A stretch of 64,000 bases of DNA, from the NCBI GenBank assembly GCA_030418545.1, contig QAIB01000010.1, positions 124,001 to 188,000 on the forward strand, written 5' to 3'. The position numbers were made by a program, and so were the translations under genes. Position 1 is the stretch's first letter, and each line of letters opens with the position of its first letter. Below the pieces are notes generated by a model. The model did no database searches. It was not told the origin of the DNA and was given only the letters and a program-made list of their open reading frames with translations. This DNA comes from Xenophilus aerolatus (lineage in GTDB: Bacteria > Pseudomonadota > Gammaproteobacteria > Burkholderiales > Burkholderiaceae_C). Of this stretch, positions 34,891 to 43,070 are shown piece by piece.

Positions 34891-35776
34891 CCACCACGGT
34901 CGTGAGGTTGATGGAGGTGACGCGCACCCACTGCGTGCGATCGCAGAGGATGTCCGCCGCCGGGACGGTGAGGTCCACGCGGTTCATCCCAGCCTGGTGC
35001 AGGGCCGCATCGATACCAGACCGGGGCAGGCCGGCGCCGAGGCGTCGGATGTCCGCAAGCCACTTTTCGAGCGCGGCCGATGCGGCTGCGGCGCCGACCT
35101 GCCCGGCCGGACCGGGCTTGAGGTGGAGCGTGGCGGTGATGGCCGACTCGATGATCTCGGGGCCCTGGACCGTGACAAGGTCGCACAGCGGTCGCACGTC
35201 CTCTTCGCTGAGCGCGGCGCGCACGGAGTCGAGCAGCTGGTCGGTGGGCACTCCGCTGGGGTCTGTAGCCAGCACGGTGACGCGCACGGTGCCGGGCGCC
35301 GGGCTGTCGACGCCGACATCGGCCACCAGCGCGCTGGCGCTGAGCGCATGGAAGCGATAGCTCTCGCGCGGGCCGGCGGTCGTGATGCCTTCGAGCGCGA
35401 GCTGCGCGCGCTCGCGCAGGCGATCGTCGCTTTCGTACACCGCTGGCACGGGCGGATTGGCGTTCAGGTCTGCCGGAGTGATGAGCAGACGCTGCACGCC
35501 GAGGTTGGCCGCCTGGTGGTCGAGGTCAGTGCCGACGGCGTAGGCCAGCATGCAGGCCTTGGCCGCGTCGTTGATGCGCTGGCGCATCAGCATTTCACGG
35601 TAGGCGCCGAGCTCCAGCAGCTTGGTGATGGGGTCGGATTCCAGCAGCAGCGAGTAGTCAAGCCCCGCCTCAGCGCACAGGGTCTGGAACTGCGCCTTGT
35701 GGTCCTGCAGGATGGCCTCGAAATCCAGCACCTCGATGACCGCTGGCGGCGGCAGCAGCGTCATGTCGAGGCTCAT
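34874..35776 (-). CDS. J: P2 gpJ-like baseplate wedge protein
   Basis: A 300-residue protein (P2 gpJ is 302). Typical: PPPAVIEVLDFEAILQDHKA, ITKLLELGAYREMLMRQRIN, and a C-terminal region with IDAALHQAGMNRVDL. ATG overlaps the W stop (ATGA). With W and I it forms the baseplate wedges. Confidence 0.95.
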   Translation of the reverse strand: MSLDMTLLPPPAVIEVLDFEAILQDHKAQFQTLCAEAGLDYSLLLESDPITKLLELGAYREMLMRQRINDAAKACMLAYAVGTDLDHQAANLGVQRLLITPADLNANPPVPAVYESDDRLRERAQLALEGITTAGPRESYRFHALSASALVADVGVDSPAPGTVRVTVLATDPSGVPTDQLLDSVRAALSEEDVRPLCDLVTVQGPEIIESAITATLHLKPGPAGQVGAAAASAALEKWLADIRRLGAGLPRSGIDAALHQAGMNRVDLTVPAADILCDRTQWVRVTSINLTTVVDGEDD

Positions 35777-36117
35777 GCCGAGGCCCCCACGGTGACGCTG
35801 GATGCGACGGTGTCGACACTGCCAATGTCGCGTCGGCGCAAATGCAGCTGGCACTTGCCCTGTGCATTGAAGGCCACCGTGGCGCTGAGCAGCCGTGTGC
35901 GCGGCTCCCACTTCATGATGGCCTGGGCGGTGGCGGCGATCAGGCGCAGGCGGTTGGCGCCGGTGGCGGGATGGTCGACCAGCTGCGGCAAATAGCTGCC
36001 GTAGTTGCGACGCATGAGGCGGGTGCCGATCGGCGTGCCGAGGATGTCGGCGATCGACTGGCGAATGTGCTCGCGACGCGCGAGCATGGTGCCGGTGGTG
36101 TTGGAGATGCCCGTCAT
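35773..36117 (-). CDS. W: P2 gpW-like baseplate protein
   Basis: A 114-residue protein (P2 gpW is 115), the gp25-like wedge component. Segments EHIRQSIADILGTPIGTRLM and RNYGSYLPQLVDHP are diagnostic. ATGA overlap with both V and J. Confidence 0.95.
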   Translation of the reverse strand: MTGISNTTGTMLARREHIRQSIADILGTPIGTRLMRRNYGSYLPQLVDHPATGANRLRLIAATAQAIMKWEPRTRLLSATVAFNAQGKCQLHLRRRDIGSVDTVASSVTVGASA

Positions 36118-36869
36118 GGCACTGGCCCGTCGCTGATGTCGCTGCCCGACTCGACGCCTGAGGTGCGATGGCTCTGCAGGCTGATGTCGCCCGCGACGAT
36201 GTCGCCGCCGTCGGTGGTGATGCCGTGTCCGTTGATGAACTCCACGTCGGTGTCGATCTGCACGCCCTTGCCGCCCGGACCGATGCCGCTGCCCATCATT
36301 CCCTGCTGGAAGGTCAGAAGGCCCTGCACGACCAGCTGGCCGGTGGCGGTGGTCATAGGAGCGTCGAGCGTGATCTGCGCGGAATGCACGGTCGCGCTTT
36401 CGCTCGCCGTCACGTCGGCGGTCTTGCAGGTGACCTTGATGGAGTCGGGCACGTCGACATCGGCCGTGCCGCCCTCGGGCAGCGTGACCTTGAGGGCGTG
36501 GGCTTCGTGGTCGTATTCGAAGACGGCGCCGTCGGGGTACTTGGTGACGGTCTTGTTCCGGTCGGAGCTGGGCGTCGGCCGGCTGGTGGTGGGCAGGCCG
36601 GCGAGGGCGAAGCCGCCTTCGGTGAGGCCGTTGGGCGACAGCAGCATGACGCACTCGCCGACGGTGGGCGGGTTCCATGTGCCGGTGTCGCCGGCGCGCA
36701 GCTCGAAGTAGGGGCGCCAGTCGGTGGTGGCCGAGTCGGTGAGCTGCACCCGCACCAGTGGGGGCGTGCGGGCGTGGTCGACCGCCGCGATGGTTCCGAC
36801 GCGCAGGATGTTCGCGACCTGGCGTTTCAGGTCGTCGAATTGTTCTGGCGCTTCGGATGGTCCCGGCAT
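36114..36869 (-). CDS. V: P2 gpV-like baseplate spike protein
   Basis: A 251-residue protein (P2 gpV is 211): the membrane-piercing spike. An OB-fold region (VQLTDSATTDWRPYFELRAGD; VGECVMLLSPNGLTEG) is followed by a beta-helical tip with VFEYDHEAHALKVTLPEGG and repeated TADVTASESATVHS-like turns. The C-terminus is longer than P2's. First gene of the V-W-J-I late series; 91 bases separate it from S. Confidence 0.92.
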   Translation of the reverse strand: MPGPSEAPEQFDDLKRQVANILRVGTIAAVDHARTPPLVRVQLTDSATTDWRPYFELRAGDTGTWNPPTVGECVMLLSPNGLTEGGFALAGLPTTSRPTPSSDRNKTVTKYPDGAVFEYDHEAHALKVTLPEGGTADVDVPDSIKVTCKTADVTASESATVHSAQITLDAPMTTATGQLVVQGLLTFQQGMMGSGIGPGGKGVQIDTDVEFINGHGITTDGGDIVAGDISLQSHRTSGVESGSDISDGPVP

Positions 36870-36960
36870 GCGCTCACTGTGCCGGCGGGGTCGCGCGAAG
36901 GCGAGCAGCGGCGCATGTATGGGTGGCGGGGACTGATACCCGGGCCGGGACTGTGGCGCG

Positions 36961-37425
36961 TCAGCCCGCGGCGGTGATGTGGTGCAGCAGGATGTCGGTG
37001 ATGGCGTCTTCGTCGGCCGCCGTGAAGCCCAGCAACTCGCGCCGGGCGTACTGGGTGGTCGGGCTGTTGGGCTTGCGCCAATCGACCTTGTCGCGCAGGC
37101 CGTACTGATGCACGCGGGCGATGCGCGCGGTGCGCCCGCCGATGGTGATGGTGGCCGTCTCGGCGGTCGAGGCCTTGCGCATGTACTTGGCCTGTCGCAG
37201 CTTCTCGAACATGGTCCGGCGGATGCTGCCCTTCTTGGCGCGCAGCCGCGGCTTGCGGGGCGCGTAGGGCGTGCCGTCGGGGTTGCGCTGGGCGGCAATT
37301 CGCTCGGCCTGGCTGCGGCGCAGGTACGTGACCACCTGGGTCATGGCGGCCCGACGGCGCGGCAGCGACAGGCCGGCGAGCAGGGGCGCGGCCCAGGTGG
37401 ACAGTCGGTCGAGCGCGTCGGCCAT
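36961..37425 (-). CDS. S: P2 gpS-like tail completion protein
   Basis: A 154-residue, basic protein (P2 gpS is 150) with RRRAAMTQVVTYLRRSQAER and a virion-morphogenesis type core GTPYAPRKPRLRAKKG. Together with gpR it completes the tail. Two bases lie between R and S. Confidence 0.9.
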   Translation of the reverse strand: MADALDRLSTWAAPLLAGLSLPRRRAAMTQVVTYLRRSQAERIAAQRNPDGTPYAPRKPRLRAKKGSIRRTMFEKLRQAKYMRKASTAETATITIGGRTARIARVHQYGLRDKVDWRKPNSPTTQYARRELLGFTAADEDAITDILLHHITAAG

Positions 37426-37427
37426 GC

Positions 37428-37913
37428 TCAGGTGCCGTCGATCGGCTCGATGCGCCACTCGGCCGCGAGGTCGACGACGGACTCGGGCGACTCGAAGCCG
37501 GCGAGCAGCGGCTCGCCGATGTGGCGTGTGGTCAGGCGGTTGACGCCGCCGACGGTGCCGCCCTGCACCGCGACGGTCTCGGTGAGGTCGAGCTCGATCG
37601 CTACGTCGACGGTCTGGTGGTCGATGATTTCGGCCTCGAAGCGGAAGCCTTTGGCCCGACGCTCGGGGTTGTCGAACAGGTCGGGCTGATGGCGCTTGAG
37701 CCACGCGACGACCGGGAGCATCAGCACGTCGGTGCTGTCGGCCCAGTCGGTGACGACGATGTTCAGCGTGTAGTGGTAGTCGAAGGACAGCGCCGGCGTG
37801 CCGGTGTGCACGATGTTCCCACGCTCGATGAAGATGGTCAGCTTCTCGGGGTTGGTGGCCAGGTCGGGGCAGGCGTTGGCCAGGTGGTCGCGCAGCAGCT
37901 GCGGCTTCTTCAT
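37428..37913 (-). CDS. R: P2 gpR-like tail completion protein
   Basis: A 161-residue protein (P2 gpR is 155). The start MKKPQLLRDHLANACPDLA and the central ALSFDYHYTLNIVVTDWAD are diagnostic. Its ATG overlaps the Rz1-like stop (ATGA), linking lysis and tail genes. Confidence 0.92.
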   Translation of the reverse strand: MKKPQLLRDHLANACPDLATNPEKLTIFIERGNIVHTGTPALSFDYHYTLNIVVTDWADSTDVLMLPVVAWLKRHQPDLFDNPERRAKGFRFEAEIIDHQTVDVAIELDLTETVAVQGGTVGGVNRLTTRHIGEPLLAGFESPESVVDLAAEWRIEPIDGT

Positions 37914-38257
37914 GGCTCAGGGCTCGGCGCCGGGGTCGGTGGCGCCGCAGAGGATGCGGTCGGCGCGGATGGTGTCGGCGAGAAGCCGGATGCGGTTGTC
38001 TCGGTCGACAAGAGTCGCCCGGAGCTCTTCAGCCAGGAGTCGACCCTCTGCAAGACTGGCGTCGAGTCCGGCCGCATAGCTTGCGAGACGATCGCGCTCA
38101 GCTTCGCTGGCCTTGGACATGGCGCGGTATCGATCGGCCCGGCGGTCGGCGTCACGCTGCAGGCGCCGAGCATCAGCGATGCGAGCAGCAGCGTCAGCAG
38201 CAGCAGGGGCCTGAGCGGTGACGAAGCGATCGACGGCGGTGGTGGACTGGCTCGCAT
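37910..38257 (-). CDS. Rz1-like outer-membrane spanin, nested in Rz
   Basis: A 115-residue lipoprotein in a different frame entirely within and slightly beyond the Rz gene. Signal peptide LRPLLLLTLLLASLMLGAC with lipobox LGAC (Cys33), then a proline-rich mature region with many Ser/Thr/Pro. This is the classical nested Rz/Rz1 arrangement; the two subunits span the periplasm and fuse membranes at lysis. Its stop overlaps the gpR start. Confidence 0.82.
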   Translation of the reverse strand: MRASPPPPSIASSPLRPLLLLTLLLASLMLGACSVTPTAGPIDTAPCPRPAKLSAIVSQAMRPDSTPVLQRVDSWLKSSGRLLSTETTASGFSPTPSAPTASSAAPPTPAPSPEP

Positions 38258-38444
38258 GGGCGGATGCCTTTTCGCTGTTGGTGATGACCTGGGTGGTGGT
38301 GGCCTGGGCGCGGGTGGTCTTGTCCTTGTCCCACGCCTGCTGCACGCGGCCGGCGCCGTAGGTGTCGCCGGCCCAGAAGCCGGAGGCGGCCGAGGCGGCG
38401 GCGACCAGCACGCCGGCGGCAGCGGTGATCAGGATCTGCTGCAT
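37917..38444 (-). CDS. Rz-like inner-membrane spanin (LysB-type)
   Basis: A 175-residue protein with an N-terminal anchor (MQQILITAAAGVLVAAASAA) and a long charged coiled coil (ARIADARRLQRDADRRADRY). This is the i-spanin partner of the nested Rz1-like lipoprotein. It lies two bases after the endolysin stop. Confidence 0.85.
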   Translation of the reverse strand: MQQILITAAAGVLVAAASAASGFWAGDTYGAGRVQQAWDKDKTTRAQATTTQVITNSEKASAHASQSTTAVDRFVTAQAPAAADAAARIADARRLQRDADRRADRYRAMSKASEAERDRLASYAAGLDASLAEGRLLAEELRATLVDRDNRIRLLADTIRADRILCGATDPGAEP

Positions 38445-38446
38445 GG

Positions 38447-39067
38447 TCAGGCGACGGTGAGCAGTGCGTCGAGCGCGCGGTTGCAGCGCTCCACGCGATC
38501 GGCGCGGCCGACCATCGCCGGGTTGATGCGGCTGGTGATGGTGTCGATCTGCCAGCCGTCGGCGAGGGCGTTGAGGCCGTTGGTCTGCCAGTACCAGCCC
38601 GAGGCGACGGTACCGCCTTCGGCCTGGGCGGCGATGTCCGGCTTCGCCTCGAAGGGCAGGCCGGTGCCTTTCTCCGCGGCGCGGTAGTTGCCGCGACCGG
38701 TGAGCTGGATGAGCCCGCGGCCGCGGTAGGTCCAGCCGTCGCCGGACTCGATACCGCCATTGCCGTTGCGATTCGCATAGACGATGTTGGCCATGGCCTT
38801 CGGCTGGCCCACGTACGCCCGTGCCTTCTCGACCTGGCGCAGGGCGCTGAACATCTTCGCGATGCGGGTGGGGTCGGAGTAGTAGAGGTTTTCTTCGAGC
38901 CGGGTGAAAGCGCTCGACTCGTGGCTGCACTCGCCGATGAAGGCGGCCATGCGCCGCGGCGTGTTGATGCCGAAGCGATCGGCGGCCGTGAGCAGGTGCG
39001 GCAGGAAGACGCGGGCGACGGTGGGCGTGATGCCCGCGGCGATGAGCTGGGTGAGGGTGAGGGTCAT
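38447..39067 (-). CDS. Endolysin, GH19 chitinase-like
   Basis: A 206-residue glycoside hydrolase 19-type lysozyme. The catalytic region FIGECSHESSAFTRLEENLYYS (Glu in HES and EEN) and YRGRGLIQLTGRGNY are family signatures. It cleaves peptidoglycan at lysis. No signal peptide or SAR helix is apparent, so it needs a holin. ATGA overlap with the upstream lipoprotein gene. Confidence 0.93.
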   Translation of the reverse strand: MTLTLTQLIAAGITPTVARVFLPHLLTAADRFGINTPRRMAAFIGECSHESSAFTRLEENLYYSDPTRIAKMFSALRQVEKARAYVGQPKAMANIVYANRNGNGGIESGDGWTYRGRGLIQLTGRGNYRAAEKGTGLPFEAKPDIAAQAEGGTVASGWYWQTNGLNALADGWQIDTITSRINPAMVGRADRVERCNRALDALLTVA

Positions 39068-39282
39068 TGCGGCGTGCTCGGCGAGGTGGGCGGGTTGGGC
39101 ACCGACGCGGCAGGGCCGCCGGCGCACTCGCCGTATAGCCGGATCACCTGGGCGGTGTAGTTCTCCAGCTGCTGCCGCGTGGCGCGTTGGGGCGGGTCGG
39201 GCAGCAGCTGGCAGCGCGACGCCGGCGCGGCGCAGCCGGAGAGGGCCAGAACGGCAAGCAGGAGGGCTGCGGCGCGCTTCAT
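39064..39282 (-). CDS. Small phage lipoprotein, possible second o-spanin
   Basis: A 72-residue protein with signal peptide and lipobox LSGC (Cys17), followed by a proline-rich mature region (NPPTSPSTP). The size fits an outer-membrane spanin. Its start overlaps the stop of a membrane-anchored coiled-coil gene, so the pair looks like a tandem i-spanin/o-spanin set in addition to the nested Rz/Rz1. Confidence 0.65.
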   Translation of the reverse strand: MKRAAALLLAVLALSGCAAPASRCQLLPDPPQRATRQQLENYTAQVIRLYGECAGGPAASVPNPPTSPSTPQ

Positions 39283-39818
39283 GGGCGGGCGTCTTTCATG
39301 CGCTGATTGGTTTCTCGCACCGCGCGTGTGACCGCTGGCGCTGGGGCGGCAATGGGCTCTGCGGCCTCTCGCGCCGTGGCGGCTGCGGTACCGGCCCGGG
39401 CCGCGGCGACGCTGGCCTTGGCGGCCGCGCTGGTGGCCTTGGCCGCGACGGCATCGGCCTTGCTCGCCGCTTCATCAAGGCGTGATGCGGCGCCATCCAT
39501 GCGGTCGGACACCTGGTCGGCCGTCTGCGCCACCGTGGCCGCAGCCTGCTCGACCTTCGGCGCGATGGTGCCGAGCTTCGTGATGGCCTGGCTGAGCAGG
39601 TCCTGCATGCGGGCGATCTCGGCGCTGCGCTCGGCTCGCTCCTGCTGCGCACCCATCCAGTGGCCGACACCCAGCCCGACCACGAGGCCGGCGAGCGTGA
39701 AGCACGCGATGGCCGCGAGCATGAGGACGTTCTTGTTTCGATCGATCCAGTGCGCACGGCGCGCCTGCTTTTCGAGGGCAGCAAGGGCGCCGAGCTGGCT
39801 ATCCGTGAGCGTTGCCAT
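39279..39818 (-). CDS. Membrane-anchored coiled-coil protein in lysis cassette
   Basis: A 179-residue protein: hydrophilic N-terminus, one transmembrane helix (about 31-53, VLMLAAIACFTLAGLVVGLGVG), then a long alanine-rich coiled coil (VEQAAATVAQTADQVSDRMD). The layout resembles an i-spanin or a structural membrane protein. It overlaps the previous gene by 20 bases and the lipoprotein by ATGA. Confidence 0.65.
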   Translation of the reverse strand: MATLTDSQLGALAALEKQARRAHWIDRNKNVLMLAAIACFTLAGLVVGLGVGHWMGAQQERAERSAEIARMQDLLSQAITKLGTIAPKVEQAAATVAQTADQVSDRMDGAASRLDEAASKADAVAAKATSAAAKASVAAARAGTAAATAREAAEPIAAPAPAVTRAVRETNQRMKDARP

Positions 39819-40182
39819 TGATCTGCCCTTTCACCTGTTCGAGCTCCTGCCGCACGCGCGTCAGCTCTGCGGTCATGGCCTGCAGTTGGCCCTTGAGTTC
39901 GCCGAGCTGCTGCAACGCGTCGCGCAGCTCGCGTGCGAACTGGTCGGCGCGTGCCTCGGCGGTGACGCGTGCGTCCCGCTCGGCCTTGAGCATTTCCTTG
40001 TAGACCGCGAGCGCCTGAATCTGCCCCTCGGTGTCGGCGCCGGACAGGCGCTGCTGGTTGCGAGCGAGCAGCCAGTAGATGCCCGTGCCGACACCCAGGA
40101 TGAGCAGCACGATGAGGTAGCCGAGGGGACCGAACTTCGAGCCGGCGGCCTCGGCGACGGCGATGGCTGTCGTGGCGTCCAT
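39799..40182 (-). CDS. Membrane protein of the lysis cassette, holin candidate
   Basis: A 127-residue protein with one clear transmembrane helix (about 20-40, LGYLIVLLILGVGTGIYWLL) and a C-terminal coiled coil (RDALQQLGELKGQLQAMTAE). It lies immediately after X, where P2 has its holin Y. It has only one hydrophobic helix, unlike P2 Y (three), so a holin role is by position only. Confidence 0.6.
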   Translation of the reverse strand: MDATTAIAVAEAAGSKFGPLGYLIVLLILGVGTGIYWLLARNQQRLSGADTEGQIQALAVYKEMLKAERDARVTAEARADQFARELRDALQQLGELKGQLQAMTAELTRVRQELEQVKGQINGNAHG

Positions 40183-40186
40183 GGCC

Positions 40187-40399
40187 TCAGTCCCAGAGCT
40201 GCACGGTTTCGACGCGCGTGGCCGTGGCCGGCAGGTCGGGGAGGATGACCTTGCGCCCCAGCGGAAGGATGGGCCCGAGCTCGGCGAGGCCTGGATTCAT
40301 GCGGTAGGCGCCTTCGGTGACGCCGGCGGTCGCCCCGAGGTGGCGCAGGCACAGCAGGTCGACCGTGTCATTTTGCTCGGCGATGACGGTGCGGGGCAT
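40187..40399 (-). CDS. X: P2 gpX-like tail protein
   Basis: A 70-residue protein (P2 gpX is 67) with a LysM-like fold: MPRTVIAEQNDTVDLLCLRH and LPLGRKVILPDLP. It lies two bases after L, as in P2. Confidence 0.92.
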   Translation of the reverse strand: MPRTVIAEQNDTVDLLCLRHLGATAGVTEGAYRMNPGLAELGPILPLGRKVILPDLPATATRVETVQLWD

Positions 40400-40401
40400 G
40401 G

Positions 40402-40899
40402 TCAGATGAGCTCGACGTTGAGGCGCGGCACGCCCAGGATGTCGCGGATGGCCCAGGTGGCATCGCGCCGGTGCTGTTCGGCCTGGTCGGTGCGCGCGTC
40501 GTCTTGGTCCTTGCGGCGCTCGCGGCCGGTGGTGTCGTAGTCGCTGTACCGCTCGATGAGGTTGGCCTTGGCGTGGCAGTAGACGGCGCGCCGGAAGCGC
40601 TGCACGAGGATGGACTCGTCGTCGATCTTCGGGGCCGGCACGTCTTCGAGCTTTGCGCGGCCTTCGAGCATGCGCGCCTGGGGCCATTCGCCCAGCGCGG
40701 CGATGGACGAGGCGACGGCCTCCTGCGTGGCGTGCAGCAGCCGGGCCGGGGTGATGGTGCCATCGAGGCGCATGGCATCGCGCAGGGCCGCGAGATCGAT
40801 CTCGGGCCACCATTCGCCGGCCGACACCTTCCCCAGCGGGGCCGGGTCGGCGGGCGGCGTGGTGCGCACGAGGGGCGGCGCTGCAGCGATGAGGGTCAT
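40402..40899 (-). CDS. L: P2 gpL-like head completion protein
   Basis: A 165-residue protein (P2 gpL is 169), added to the connector after packaging. Typical: WWPEIDLAALRDAMRLDGTI, RFRRAVYCHAKANLIERYSD, and RDATWAIRDILGVPRLNVEL at the C-terminus. Confidence 0.93.
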   Translation of the reverse strand: MTLIAAAPPLVRTTPPADPAPLGKVSAGEWWPEIDLAALRDAMRLDGTITPARLLHATQEAVASSIAALGEWPQARMLEGRAKLEDVPAPKIDDESILVQRFRRAVYCHAKANLIERYSDYDTTGRERRKDQDDARTDQAEQHRRDATWAIRDILGVPRLNVELI

Positions 40900-41012
40900 G
40901 GCGTGGCTCGGTGGCAGGGATAGGTGGGCGGTGGCCGTGGCGCGTTGTGGTGAGGGCTCAGCCTTTCACGTCGCGCCACGGGCCGCCCGGCACGCGGGGG
41001 TGCTCGGTTGCG

Positions 41013-41906
41013 CTACCGGCGGGCCGCGGTCTTGCGCGGCGCGGCCGGTGGCTTCTTGGCTGCGGCGGTCGGCTTGCAGGCCTTCGCCGGCGCCTTGCTG
41101 TCGGGGGGCGCTGCGGGCGCAGGCGCCGGGGCGGGCGCGTCGGGCTTGCCGGCCTTGGCAAGTGCGCGTTCGACCCGCTCGATGTCCTTTTTCACGCCGG
41201 AGGCGCTGTCGAGTTCGAGGGCGCGCTGCAGATTGGTGAGCGCGTCTCGCAACACGTCGGGGCCGATGCCGCCGAGGTCTGGTTCCTCGGCGGTCTGCAC
41301 CTTGCCGATGGTGGCGTACGCGATGGCCTTGTGCAGCTTGGCGCGGGCCTGGTCGGGCGCATCCTGCTCGGCGGTGATGGCCTGCGCCCGGGCGAGCGCG
41401 AGCGTCGCGTATTCGCGCGCATCCTTCTGCCAGGGGACCAGCGAGCGTGCACCGTCGGCTTCACCGACGATCAGCGGGGCCCAGTTTCCGCGCAGGTAGG
41501 CATTGGCCAGCTCGTCGATCACGATGGCGGCCGGACTGCGCTTGTAGTCGTCGGCCATCGGCATCCTGTGCTCGATGACGTACTTGGCGATGCACAGGCC
41601 GAGCTGGTAGGCGCCGGCGTCGAAGCACCAGACCATGATGGTGGTCAGCACGTTGTCCTGCGCGCCGGCGCCCTTGGTGGTGGCCGTCTCGATCCAGTCG
41701 AAGTACTCGGGCAGCAGCTTCGCCTTCAGCTCGGCGCGGCGCTCGTGCGACTGGATTGCCGAGAGGCGGTTCTTGTCCTGCGACAGCTTGATGCGCATCA
41801 GGTCGTAGGCGTTGCCGGCGAGTTCGACGCCGTACGGGCTGGCGGCTTGGACCTGTTCCTGCAGGATGCGCGCGCGGTGGCGCTGGGCTGGGCTGAGTGG
41901 GCGCAT
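41013..41906 (-). CDS. M: P2 gpM-like terminase small (endonuclease) subunit
   Basis: A 297-residue protein (P2 gpM is 247). The core SPAQRHRARILQEQVQAASP, TIMVWCFDAGAYQLGLCIAK and IVIDELANAYLRGNWAPL is family-typical; it cuts cos with gpP. The last 50 residues are a lysine-, alanine- and proline-rich tail (GKPDAPAPAPAPAAPPDSKA) not present in P2. Confidence 0.92.
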   Translation of the reverse strand: MRPLSPAQRHRARILQEQVQAASPYGVELAGNAYDLMRIKLSQDKNRLSAIQSHERRAELKAKLLPEYFDWIETATTKGAGAQDNVLTTIMVWCFDAGAYQLGLCIAKYVIEHRMPMADDYKRSPAAIVIDELANAYLRGNWAPLIVGEADGARSLVPWQKDAREYATLALARAQAITAEQDAPDQARAKLHKAIAYATIGKVQTAEEPDLGGIGPDVLRDALTNLQRALELDSASGVKKDIERVERALAKAGKPDAPAPAPAPAAPPDSKAPAKACKPTAAAKKPPAAPRKTAARR

Positions 41907-41988
41907 GGTGGGCTCCGGTGCAGTGGGGATCGACGGCAACGTGCGGCCGCCATTCGTCTGCCAGTGGGCAGACAAATGGCCGGGCGCC

Positions 41989-43008
41989 TTACGCTTGAAT
42001 TTCGATGTTCTCGATCAGGGCGGCGAAGCCGTAGTCCTCGACGACATACGCGTCGTTGCTCGACTCGTAGTTCTCGACGCGGTCGCGCTCGGGCACATCC
42101 TTGAGGTTGCGCCGGCGGGCGTCGCGCTGCCAGTAGAGCGACAGGTTCTTCAGCGAGGTGACCAGCACCTTGTTGTCGGGGAAGAAGGGCACCGTCACGC
42201 CCTGCAGGCCGCCCACCCGCTTCTGGCTGATGATGATGTCGGCCGCCAGCGTGTCCGTGGGCTTGTGGTCCTGGTTCACCAGCGGGAAGTACTTGTCGTG
42301 CATCAGCTTGCGGCCGACGATGGCGACGAGGTCTGGCGCCTGCTGGTACCACGGATCGAGCAGCGTGATGGCGTCGAACACTGCGGCGTCGAGGTTCGCG
42401 TAGTCGCTGGTTGCCGGGTCGGAGCCGATGATGACCTTGTTGGCCACCTTGTCGCCCTGCTTCATCACGTTCGCCGGCGCGTGCTCGCGCATCTGCTGCA
42501 GCCAGCCCTTGTTCACGTCCTGCAGCAGCGGATTCGCGTCGGGGTCGGTCGTCGCGGCCGCGCTGATGCCGTTGAAGCCGATCGTGATGCGGTCCAGCGC
42601 CTGACGGCGCAGGATCACGTCACGCACGCGGGCCTGGAAGTCGGGGAAGCCGGCCCAGGCGTCGAGCGTGGCGTAGCGGATGAACGTGTCGAAGTTGGTC
42701 TGCTTGCACTCGTAGCGGGTGTCGTCGAGCGCCAGCACGTTGCGCGGCTGGCGGGTGCCGTTGCCCGTCGTGTCGGTGCGGCTGGCGATCGGGCCCGAGA
42801 CGCCGACGCCGACCTTGTCGCCGACCTGCTCGACCACGCCGATGACGTTGATCGCCTGCAGGAAGGCGCTCGACTCCTGCATCTTCGTTTCGAGCGTCTG
42901 CTGCACGCGCGGCGCGACGTTGAATCGCTCGGTGACGCTCGGCACGTCGTTGAGCAGGGCCAGCTGCGAGAGGTAGCCGGTGAAAGCGAGGCGGGTGTCT
43001 TTGCGCAT
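41989..43008 (-). CDS. N: P2 gpN-like major capsid protein
   Basis: A 339-residue protein (P2 gpN is 357). Signatures: MRKDTRLAFTGYLSQLALLN, DKVGVGVSGPIASRTDTTGN, TIGFNGISAAATTDPDANPL, and QVENYESSNDAY-like VENYESSNDAYVVEDYG. In P2 the first 31 residues are cut off by gpO during maturation. Confidence 0.95.
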   Translation of the reverse strand: MRKDTRLAFTGYLSQLALLNDVPSVTERFNVAPRVQQTLETKMQESSAFLQAINVIGVVEQVGDKVGVGVSGPIASRTDTTGNGTRQPRNVLALDDTRYECKQTNFDTFIRYATLDAWAGFPDFQARVRDVILRRQALDRITIGFNGISAAATTDPDANPLLQDVNKGWLQQMREHAPANVMKQGDKVANKVIIGSDPATSDYANLDAAVFDAITLLDPWYQQAPDLVAIVGRKLMHDKYFPLVNQDHKPTDTLAADIIISQKRVGGLQGVTVPFFPDNKVLVTSLKNLSLYWQRDARRRNLKDVPERDRVENYESSNDAYVVEDYGFAALIENIEIQA

Positions 43009-43070
43009 GGTGGTGCTGCCTTTGCGTTGCGTGGTGTTGCGATGAGGTGCGGACTGGTCGTGCTGGCGGC

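Noticed and set aside
36870-36960. A late promoter upstream of V with a P2 Ogr site.
   Set aside because: The 91-base gap is in the right place, but no TGT-N12-ACA pattern or clear -10 was seen, so it is not listed as a feature.
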